A stretch of DNA of 5,388 nucleotides, taken from NCBI GenBank assembly GCA_003566475.1, contig PXDE01000053.1, forward strand, positions 1 through 5,388. Reading direction: 5' to 3'. This DNA comes from PVC group bacterium. Its GTDB lineage: Bacteria > Verrucomicrobiota > Kiritimatiellia > SS1-B-03-39 > PXDE01. The number at the start of each line of letters is the position of its first letter. The stretch's first letter is position 1. A model generated the notes under the pieces. That model was not told where the DNA came from, did no database searches, and saw only the letters and a program-made list of their open reading frames with translations. Both the position numbers and the translations under genes were made by a program. This document shows, in pieces, positions 1 through 4,571 of the stretch.

Positions 1-409
1 CCACAACCGGGCCCCCACCTATTACCGGGAGGTGCCGGCGTTCCATCCCGACTGGCGGAAGGTGCCCGGCCATGAGTTCAGCCTGTCGCTGGTGGGGGAG
101 AAGGCGTCGTGCCAGATGAGCATCTACGGCGAGACCCTGCATCTGTTCCGGTTCGATTTCGCCCGCAAGGACACGGTGTTCGACCGCACCGAGGTGTTCG
201 CGCCCAACCCGGCCGACAAGTCGCATCACGACATGCTGGGCCTGGTGCTCCGGTTCCTGCGTCAGGTCCGGGACGGCGGGGGGGGCATCGTGCCGGCGGC
301 GGACCATCTCGACACCATGCGCCTGGCCTTCGCCGCCGAGGACGCCATCGCCACCGGCCAGACCCGGCGGCTGGGCGACGATCAGGGAACGGGCGCTCAC
401 CAGCAATAG
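1..409 (+). CDS. Gfo/Idh/MocA-family oxidoreductase, C-terminal part (5' end outside window)
   Basis: The frame is open from base 2 to a TAG stop at 407-409 and encodes about 135 residues, so the start and the N-terminal Rossmann domain lie outside the window. What is seen matches the C-terminal alpha/beta domain of NAD(P)-dependent Gfo/Idh/MocA dehydrogenases: beta-strand-rich sequence (FSLSLVGEKASCQMSIYGE), then the family ending with SHHDMLGLVLRFL, a variable loop, and DHLDTMRLAFAAEDAIATGQ. In this family the C-terminal domain binds the sugar or related substrate and makes the dimer sheet. Substrate and cofactor cannot be read from this fragment. The GTG at base 32 is internal, because the open frame and family-like sequence continue upstream. 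A run of eight G at 278-285 encodes the variable Gly loop; the frame on both sides is family-like, so it is intact here. The gene converges on the YugP-type gene. Confidence 0.82.
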   Translation, partial: HNRAPTYYREVPAFHPDWRKVPGHEFSLSLVGEKASCQMSIYGETLHLFRFDFARKDTVFDRTEVFAPNPADKSHHDMLGLVLRFLRQVRDGGGGIVPAADHLDTMRLAFAAEDAIATGQTRRLGDDQGTGAHQQ

Positions 410-438
410 GATTCCGGACGGCCCAGAACCTGGAACGG

Positions 439-513
439 TGTGGGCCCACGATCGTGGGCTCACATGGGCCTGGCCGTAAAACCATGTGAGGCCACGATCG
501 TGGCCGCACATGG
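439..513. repeat. Inverted pair of palindromic REP-like units (REPIN/BIME-like)
   Basis: Two palindromic units lie in the gap between convergent genes. Unit 1 (439-464) is centred on 451/452 with core GCCCACGATCGTGGGC and CACA/TGTG arms. Unit 2 (482-513) is centred on 497/498 with core GGCCACGATCGTGGCC and CCATGTG/CACATGG arms. Each has a single mismatch at the same relative place (443/460 and 489/506). The reverse complement of 436-467 matches 482-513 at 27 of 32 positions, so the units are inverted copies around a 14-base spacer (468-481). One stem pair differs by a compensatory swap: 445 C with 458 G in unit 1, 491 G with 504 C in unit 2. This is the architecture of REP doublets. The pair could also stop or protect transcripts of both convergent genes, but it has no T-tract. 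No transposase is visible nearby. Confidence 0.8.
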
Positions 514-544
514 GTCGAGCGGGAGTCCGGTCGGCGGATGGGGG

Positions 545-1231
545 TCAGCGGCGGGCCCGGCTCAGCACGTAGAGGAGCTGGAGGATGGCGGTGACGGCGG
601 AGGCCACGTAGGTGAGGAAGGCGGCGTTGAGCACCTTGGCCGCCCCGCCCATTTCCGCCGGCGTGACGATCCCCGCCCGGACCATCAGCTTCTTGGCCCG
701 GGCCGAGGCGTCCCATTCCACCGGCAGCGTGACCACGGTGAAGAGCACCGCCGCGCCGAGCAGGATGCAGCCGAGGTTGATGAGCACCGGGTGCCAGCCC
801 ATGAACATCCCCACCAGGAGGATGGGATAGGACAGGTTGCTGCCAATCTGGGCCGCCGGCACCAGGGCTGTGCGCAGGCCGAGCGGGGCGTACTTCTCCG
901 CGTGCTGGATAGCGTGTCCGGCCTCGTGGCAGGCCACGCCCACGGCGGCCAGGGACGGCGACTGGTACACCGCCGGCGAGAGGCGCAGGGTGCGGGAGGT
1001 GGGGTCGTAGTGGTCGCTCAGAAACCCTCGGGTGGGCTCGATCCGGACCGAATGGCCGATCCCCTTGGCGTCGAGCAGCATCTGGGCGGCCCGGGCCCCG
1101 GACACCCCCGACCGCGCCGAGACCCGGCTGTACCGGGCGAAACGGGTCTTGGTGAGGATGGACGCGAACAGGGCCAGGGCCAGGCCCGGCAGCATGAACG
1201 CGAGGTAGGCGGGGCTGTAGAATAGGAACAT
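545..1231 (-). CDS. YugP-type membrane zinc metallopeptidase
   Basis: The 228-residue product matches the YugP/neutral zinc metallopeptidase family (Zn_peptidase_2) along its full usual length. An N-terminal membrane helix (about residues 5-25) is followed by the family signature LSDHYDP (71-77) and the zinc-binding HEAGH at 102-106, where the two His are ligands and the Glu is catalytic. Two hydrophobic segments follow (about 132-168), then VEWDASARA (171-179), whose Glu172 is the likely third ligand, and a C-terminal helix (about 204-223). The active site is probably at the membrane. The family's substrates are not established. The ATG start is supported by AGGAG (complement of 1241-1245) nine bases upstream. 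It lies downstream of, and on the same strand as, the MscS-like gene, but 191 bases with hairpins and a likely promoter separate them. No key residue is missing. Confidence 0.93.
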   Translation of the reverse strand: MFLFYSPAYLAFMLPGLALALFASILTKTRFARYSRVSARSGVSGARAAQMLLDAKGIGHSVRIEPTRGFLSDHYDPTSRTLRLSPAVYQSPSLAAVGVACHEAGHAIQHAEKYAPLGLRTALVPAAQIGSNLSYPILLVGMFMGWHPVLINLGCILLGAAVLFTVVTLPVEWDASARAKKLMVRAGIVTPAEMGGAAKVLNAAFLTYVASAVTAILQLLYVLSRARR

Positions 1232-1253
1232 GGTCAGAAACTCCTGATGGCCG

Positions 1254-1283
1254 GATAGACCTCTGGGCGGGGGGCGCGTTCAA
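1254..1283 (-). promoter_or_regulatory. Candidate sigma70-type promoter for the YugP-type gene
   Basis: On the minus strand TTGAAC (complement of 1278-1283) is followed after 18 bases by TCTATC (complement of 1254-1259). Transcription would then begin near 1247, leaving a leader of about 16 bases that contains the AGGAG site. The -35 box is good and the -10 box is weak. The position immediately upstream of a well-supported start is the main argument. Confidence 0.4.
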
Positions 1284-1322
1284 CCGCGGACGCCGAGACC
1301 ATGCCCGGCAGGAGGCCCCGCG

Positions 1323-1339
1323 TCCAGCCCCCGGCTGGG
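1323..1339 (-). other. Short GC hairpin in the MscS-YugP gap
   Basis: CCAGCC (1324-1329) pairs with GGCTGG (1333-1338) around a three-base loop, with a possible extra T-G pair outside. It lies about 85 bases past the MscS-like stop and upstream of the YugP promoter candidate. It lacks a T-run, so it is at best a Rho-type pause or a transcript-stabilising hairpin. Confidence 0.3.
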
Positions 1340-1351
1340 CAAAGGGGTGAG

Positions 1352-1373
1352 GGTCGGGTAGAAATGCCCGACC
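1352..1373. repeat. Hairpin GGTCGGG-loop-CCCGACC, REP-like
   Basis: GGTCGGG (1352-1358) and CCCGACC (1367-1373) form a perfect 7-base-pair stem with an eight-base loop (TAGAAATG). No T-tract follows on either strand, which argues against a classic intrinsic terminator. The shape resembles short dispersed palindromes of the GTCGGG...CCCGAC type found between genes in many bacterial genomes. Copy number cannot be judged from this window. It could also limit read-through from the MscS-like gene. Confidence 0.45.
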
Positions 1374-1422
1374 TACTTGGGTGCTGGCCGAAGTCGGAGG
1401 CTATTGCGTGTGGATTCGGGGC

Positions 1423-2484
1423 TCAGGCGTTTGCTTCGACCGGGAAGGCGGGCACGTCGGTGTCCGGCCGATACCGGATATTGGTCGAGGGTATGGCGAA
1501 CCGGATGCGGGGGAACTCCTTCCGGATGGAGAGCAGGATGGCCTCCACCACCTGGGTCGAGATCTCCTGCCGCCGGGCGGGGATGGTCTGGTAGCGGAGC
1601 CGGATGAGCACCCCCCAGTCCAGAAACTCGGCCCGGATGAACGGATCCTGCCCCGTCCGGGCGATGATGTCGGCGGTCACCTTCCGCGCGCATTCCACCA
1701 GCAGCACCTTGGCCCGCTCCCAGTCCGAGTCGAAGGTCAGGCGCACCGGCACCTCGTCGAGCATGAACTCCTGATCGAGCGTGTAGTTGATGATGATGTG
1801 CTGGAACAGGATGGCGTTGGGGATGAGGATGCCCCGGCCCGAGCGCTCCTCGCCGCTTACCGAGCCCCCCACCTGGTTGAGGATGACGTGGGTCAGGGTG
1901 ATGCCGGTGACGTCGCCAGTGATCCCGGCGATGACCACCCGGTCGCCCACCCGGAACGGCTTCTTGAGGAGGATCATGAGCCAGGCCGCGATGCCGGTCA
2001 CCGGCTGCTGGAGCGACCAGCCCAGAATCATGCCGAAGAACCCGGCGGTGAGCCCCAGAAGGCGCAGGGATCCCGTCATCGCCATGAGCACGAGCACCGC
2101 GATGACGTACTTCCAGACGCCATTCCAGACCGACATGAAGGACTGGACGTTCTTGGGGTCGAAAGCCCGGACCTTGAGGGTGCCCTCGATACGCCTGCCT
2201 AGGTAGCGCTTCAGCCGGAGCAGGACGACCAGCGTCAGGATGGTTAGGATGAGGGACCGGTAGGGGGATCCCTCGCCCAGAAAGCGCTGGTAGGTGCGGA
2301 GGAACCAGGCCTCGGTGCCGGCGAGGTCGGCCTCGGCGTCCGGGGCCTCGGTCACGCGGGCGGCGGGCTCTGGTTCGGTGATGCCAGGGATCTGGCCCCA
2401 AGCGGCCGTGTTGAAGGAGAGCCCTAGGGCGGCGACGAGCGCCACGAGGACGGTTCGGCGGAGAGTGCGCGGTGTTGTGGTCAT
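1423..2484 (-). CDS. MscS-family small-conductance mechanosensitive channel
   Basis: This 353-residue protein is a mechanosensitive ion channel of the MscS family, which opens under membrane tension to release solutes. Numbered from ATG 2484, residues 1-30 look like a Sec signal peptide (Arg-rich start, hydrophobic core, AWG before Gln31). A periplasmic segment follows, then membrane helices near 77-95, 124-144 and 147-174. The third is the pore helix, running into the hallmark LKKPFRVGD (173-181) and the beta domain with ILIPNA (219-224). The C-terminal alpha/beta domain ends in AIPSTNIRY (330-338). E. coli MscS is shorter (286 residues) and the extra length here is N-terminal. ATG 2484 was chosen over in-frame TTG 2496 and GTG 2493 because GGTGG sits five bases upstream and the signal peptide begins cleanly there. 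The gene is divergent from the antitoxin gene, 80 bases away. No clear promoter was identified. Confidence 0.92.
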   Translation of the reverse strand: MTTTPRTLRRTVLVALVAALGLSFNTAAWGQIPGITEPEPAARVTEAPDAEADLAGTEAWFLRTYQRFLGEGSPYRSLILTILTLVVLLRLKRYLGRRIEGTLKVRAFDPKNVQSFMSVWNGVWKYVIAVLVLMAMTGSLRLLGLTAGFFGMILGWSLQQPVTGIAAWLMILLKKPFRVGDRVVIAGITGDVTGITLTHVILNQVGGSVSGEERSGRGILIPNAILFQHIIINYTLDQEFMLDEVPVRLTFDSDWERAKVLLVECARKVTADIIARTGQDPFIRAEFLDWGVLIRLRYQTIPARRQEISTQVVEAILLSIRKEFPRIRFAIPSTNIRYRPDTDVPAFPVEANA

Positions 2485-2547
2485 GACGTCCACCAAACCC
2501 CGGAACGCACACCCGTGGCAAGGCCAATGCGCTCCCCGCCCGATTCC

Positions 2548-2576
2548 TTGAGTCCCTTCGGTGCATGGCTTATCCT
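2548..2576 (+). promoter_or_regulatory. Candidate promoter of the antitoxin gene, overlapping its annotated start
   Basis: TTGAGT (2548-2553) and TATCCT (2571-2576) are separated by exactly 17 bases. Transcription would start about seven bases downstream, at or near 2583, which is an in-frame GTG of the antitoxin. If this promoter is real, the ATG at 2565 is upstream of the transcript and translation starts leaderless at 2583. The boxes were read by eye only. Confidence 0.4.
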
Positions 2577-2825
2577 CAACGCGTGATCACAACCGTCACC
2601 AGGAAGAATTTGGTCACCGTGCCGGCTGAGGTCGCGCGGGCGATGGGGATCGGGCCGGGCTGCCGCCTGGACTGGCAACCCCTGAAGGGCACCGAGGAAA
2701 TCCGGGTCCGGGTGATCCCCAGGCGGGGGGATCTGGCCCGCAGGCTGAAGGGATTCGGCCGCAAGCGTGCTCAAGGACGGGACGCGGTGGCGGAGTTGGT
2801 GGCCGAGCGGGCGGCGGAGCGCTGA
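2565..2825 (+). CDS. AbrB/VapB-like antitoxin of a vapBC-type module
   Basis: The 86-residue protein has the N-terminal swapped-hairpin (SpoVT/AbrB) DNA-binding fold: ITTVTRKNLVTVPAEVARAM followed by GIGPGCRLDW, matching the family pattern of a strand, VTxPxEV, a short helix and GixPG. Such proteins bind their own promoter and, through a C-terminal tail, neutralise a PIN-domain ribonuclease toxin. Here the tail (about residues 55-86) is basic and Ala-rich, ending AVAELVAERAAER. The start is uncertain. ATG 2565 gives the longest ATG-started frame but has no Shine-Dalgarno sequence. GTG 2583 gives an 80-residue form that begins where family proteins usually begin, and it coincides with the predicted transcription start. 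A toxin fragment follows four bases after the stop, which supports the antitoxin role, but that toxin is truncated, so this antitoxin appears orphaned. Confidence 0.85.
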   Translation: MAYPQRVITTVTRKNLVTVPAEVARAMGIGPGCRLDWQPLKGTEEIRVRVIPRRGDLARRLKGFGRKRAQGRDAVAELVAERAAER

Positions 2826-2829
2826 CGCC

Positions 2830-2928
2830 GTGTGGTACCTCCTCGACACGTCCGCCCTCTTGGCCCATCACCGGGACGAAGAGGGGGCGTCGCGGGTGCA
2901 GGCTGTCTTCGAGGATCTGGGGGCATGA
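2830..2928 (+). pseudogene. Truncated PIN-domain (VapC-like) toxin remnant
   Basis: A GTG four bases after the antitoxin stop opens a frame of only 32 codons, ending in TGA at 2926-2928. It reads VWYLLDTSALLAHHRDEEGA then SRVQAVFEDLGA, a clear PIN-domain N-terminus, with the first metal-binding Asp (residue 6) in the LLDTSAL strand. Full VapC toxins are about 125-145 residues, so roughly three quarters of the domain is missing, including the other acidic ligands. Reading past the stop in the same frame gives IVAPESTVIGRRGQG before another stop at 2974-2976, which may be decayed toxin sequence but is too short to prove. The NIF3-like start comes only 61 bases after the first stop, so the missing part appears to have been deleted. 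The fragment cannot be a nuclease. A small functional peptide is unlikely but not excluded. Confidence 0.72.
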
Positions 2929-2989
2929 ATCGTCGCGCCAGAAAGCACGGTCATCGGTCGCCGAGGCCAAGGATGAGTGGGAATTTGCC

Positions 2990-3997
2990 ATGAGTACCCC
3001 CACGGTTCCCCTGTCCTCCGTCGTGGCCCTGCTCGAGGCCGAGGCGCCGCTTGCCCTGGCCGAGCCCTGGGACAACGTCGGGATGATCCTCCACCCCGGT
3101 GGGGATCCGGAGGTGCGCCGGGCTCTGCTGGCCATCGACCTCACCCCGTCGGTGGCCGAGGAGGCAGAGGCGGGCGGGTTCGGACTGGTGGTGGCCTATC
3201 ATCCGCCCCTGTTCGCTCCCGTCCGGCGGCTGGCCGGGGCCGGTCCGGTGGAGCGGGCGGTGATCGCCTGCGCCCGGGCCGGGATCGCGATCTGGTCGCC
3301 CCACACCGCCCTGGATGCCGTCCCCGGCGGCACCTCGGACTGGCTGGCCAATATGGTGGGGGAGGGGGAGATGACCGTCCTCCATCCCCGGCCCGACCGC
3401 CCGGAGGCCGGAATGGGTCGGATCGTGCGGCTTGCGGAGGAAGCCGCCTTCGGCGCCCTGGCCACTCGGATCGCCGCCGAACTCGGAGTGTCGTCGGTCG
3501 AGGTGGCGGGGCGACCGGACACCGCCTGGGTCCGCACCGTGGCCGTGTGCCCGGGCGCGGGGGCGGAGGTGGTGGCCGACTCCGGAGCGGACGCGGTCCT
3601 TACCGGCGAGATGAAGCACCATGACCTGCTCGCGCTGGCAGAAAGCGGGGTGGGGGTGATCCTGGCCGGCCATACGGAAACCGAGCGCGGATTCCTGCCT
3701 GTCTGGCGCGACCGTTTGGAACGGACCGGCGGCCTTCCGGTCGAATGGCGGGTCTCCACGCGCGACCGGGGGCCGGGGCTCAACGAGAAAAGGGCCAGGT
3801 GGACCCGGCCCTTTTCGTGGTACCTTGCGCCCATGCGGGGCGCGGTGAGATTGGCTACGGAGTCGCCGGCGGAAACCCGGCGGGCATTTCGGGCGCACCG
3901 GGCGTTTCCGCCGGTTCGCGCAACGCGGAGACCACCTCTCCGGTCAGATCGACGGATTCGAGGTTATCCTCCGCATAGGCCACTTCCGAGACGATGA
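2990..3997 (+). CDS. NIF3/DUF34 family dinuclear-metal protein, reading frame without its expected stop
   Basis: Residues 1-264 match the NIF3 (YbgI/DUF34) family, conserved di-metal-binding proteins often labelled GTP cyclohydrolase 1 type 2 homologues; their physiological reaction is unsettled. Visible motifs are LAEPWDNVG (22-31), AYHPPLF (69-75, His71 a likely ligand), WSPHTALDA (102-110, His105 and Asp109), GGTSDWLA (113-120), and LTGEMKHHD (204-212) with AGHTETERGFL (226-236, His228 and Glu232 as the final ligands). The domain ends normally at VSTRDRGPG, but no stop follows. The frame enters a terminator hairpin at codon 266 and continues for about 70 Arg/Pro-rich residues, the last 143 bases antisense to the OmpH-like gene. 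That tail is probably not native; the likely true end is near 3784. ATG 2990 overlaps an upstream TGA (ATGA), and only a weak GGGA lies upstream. Confidence 0.88.
   Translation: MSTPTVPLSSVVALLEAEAPLALAEPWDNVGMILHPGGDPEVRRALLAIDLTPSVAEEAEAGGFGLVVAYHPPLFAPVRRLAGAGPVERAVIACARAGIAIWSPHTALDAVPGGTSDWLANMVGEGEMTVLHPRPDRPEAGMGRIVRLAEEAAFGALATRIAAELGVSSVEVAGRPDTAWVRTVAVCPGAGAEVVADSGADAVLTGEMKHHDLLALAESGVGVILAGHTETERGFLPVWRDRLERTGGLPVEWRVSTRDRGPGLNEKRARWTRPFSWYLAPMRGAVRLATESPAETRRAFRAHRAFPPVRATRRPPLRSDRRIRGYPPHRPLPRR
3787..3816. terminator. Bidirectional intrinsic terminator hairpin
   Basis: GAAAAGGGCC (3787-3796) pairs perfectly with GGCCCTTTTC (3807-3816) around a ten-base loop, giving a 10-base-pair stem. 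The A-run and T-run inside the stem give a TTTT end on either strand, so it can act on both convergent genes: the NIF3-like gene from the left and the OmpH-like gene from the right, whose stop is about 40 bases away. The NIF3-like reading frame runs straight through it. Confidence 0.75.
3818..3835 (+). promoter_or_regulatory. Possible extended -10 element with leaderless-type ATG
   Basis: TGGTACCTT (3818-3826) reads as an extended -10 element (TGn plus TACCTT). It is followed by six bases and an ATG at 3833-3835, so transcription would begin at the ATG. The geometry is the same as that proposed for the antitoxin promoter. No -35 match is evident, and the ATG has no recognisable gene behind it: its frame is the Arg/Pro-rich tail antisense to the OmpH-like gene. 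It may be the front end of a lost gene or chance. Confidence 0.22.
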
Positions 3998-4379
3998 GCG
4001 GAACGCCCGCGTTGCTGGCGATATCGGGCAATGCGCGCTGAAGATCCTGCTGGAACTCCTGCATCGCCCGCTGCTGGAGCTGTTGGAATTCCTGCTGGAT
4101 CTCGCCCATGCGGGCCTGGTCCTGGGCGGCGCTTGCCTCCTGCATTTCGCCCTGTAATTCCTGGCCGCGCTGCTGTGCGCGCTGTACACCGGGATAGGCA
4201 TTGAAGGCCTGGTTTACATCAAACACCCCCACGCGCATGGCCCCGGCGACCGGTTCCGCGCCGGCCGGGGCGGGCACATCAGCCGCACCGGGCACCTGCT
4301 GCGCCACCGCCAGGGCGGCGCTCAATAACAGGACGGAGGCAGCGGAGACGCTTTTCTGTATGACATGTTGATTTCGCAA
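3855..4379 (-). CDS. OmpH/Skp-like periplasmic protein
   Basis: The 174-residue product resembles the OmpH (Skp) family, periplasmic chaperones or chaperone-like proteins that hold unfolded outer-membrane proteins. Residues 1-26 form a signal peptide (basic start, SVLLLSAALAVA core, cleavage likely after Ala26). After an Ala/Pro linker comes the family's first strand, RVGVFDVNQAFNAYP (49-63). A Gln/Glu-rich helical arm predicted to be coiled coil follows (about 64-118), then the closing strands (VPLIVSEVAYAED, then DLTGEVVSAL near 144-153). The tail (154-174) is Pro/Ala-rich. Length and layout fit the family. The start is TTG 4379: it has GAGGAG six bases upstream and no ATG lies in frame nearby. 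The gene is not beside bamA or lpx genes, the common Skp context; it follows an NRAMP transporter gene by 192 bases. Function in folding is inferred from the family only. Confidence 0.82.
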   Translation of the reverse strand: MRNQHVIQKSVSAASVLLLSAALAVAQQVPGAADVPAPAGAEPVAGAMRVGVFDVNQAFNAYPGVQRAQQRGQELQGEMQEASAAQDQARMGEIQQEFQQLQQRAMQEFQQDLQRALPDIASNAGVPLIVSEVAYAEDNLESVDLTGEVVSALREPAETPGAPEMPAGFPPATP

Positions 4380-4385
4380 TGGTTT

Positions 4386-4391
4386 CTCCTC
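4386..4391 (-). promoter_or_regulatory. Shine-Dalgarno site that fixes a TTG start
   Basis: The complement of 4386-4391 is GAGGAG, six bases upstream of the TTG at 4377-4379. It is a strong site at ideal spacing, and the signal peptide begins immediately after the TTG, so the non-ATG start is well supported. Confidence 0.75.
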
Positions 4392-4460
4392 TGTTTCTTT
4401 CAGCCGGACACCACATACACACGGATTCCGCCGGCTTCACGGATCGCCCGCGCAGGCTTC

Positions 4461-4489
4461 ATTCTACGGAGACACGCACAACACAAGGC
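4461..4489 (-). promoter_or_regulatory. Weak candidate promoter of the OmpH-like gene
   Basis: In the 192-base gap after the NRAMP gene, TAGAAT (complement of 4461-4466) is a good -10 match about 80 bases before the TTG start. Upstream there is only a poor -35 (GCCTTG, complement of 4484-4489, at 17 bases). The predicted leader contains a small stem between 4402-4407 and 4431-4436 (6 base pairs, 23-base loop). I see no terminator after the NRAMP stop in this gap, so co-transcription is also possible. Confidence 0.25.
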
Positions 4490-4571
4490 CACCCGTCAGG
4501 CAGACGTCTTGCACTCTCCTCCACTGAAAGTCCGACACGACCCCGTGGATGGCGTTCAATATCGGTGGAAA

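Noticed and set aside
439..513. Reading the palindromes as a CRISPR repeat or as an intrinsic terminator
   Set aside because: There are only two units, in inverted rather than direct orientation, with a 14-base spacer, and no T-tract follows either hairpin.
439..513. Insertion-sequence ends or an attachment site
   Set aside because: There is no transposase or integrase frame in the window, no target duplication was seen, and no tRNA gene is adjacent.
78..1283. A 401-codon minus-strand open frame covering the oxidoreductase end, the repeats and the YugP gene
   Set aside because: Its translation is Arg/Pro/Gly-rich with no family features and it overlaps two well-supported genes; long antisense frames are expected at this GC content.
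2485..2496. TTG 2496 or GTG 2493 as the start of the MscS-like gene
   Set aside because: They only add four or three residues before the signal peptide and have no better ribosome site than ATG 2484.
1373..2566. A 397-codon minus-strand frame overlapping the MscS-like gene
   Set aside because: It is an out-of-frame shadow; the 353-residue frame carries the signal peptide, pore helix and LKKPFRVGD motif.
2951..3898. A 315-codon minus-strand frame opposite the NIF3-like gene
   Set aside because: It has low-complexity Pro/Arg/Gly-rich translation and lies antisense to a gene with clear metal-ligand motifs.
4380..4571. A riboswitch or small gene in the OmpH-NRAMP gap
   Set aside because: Only a 6-base-pair stem with a 23-base loop is visible, with no recognisable aptamer core, and the frames there are extensions of shadow frames. 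A metal-sensing leader of the NRAMP gene would lie outside the window.
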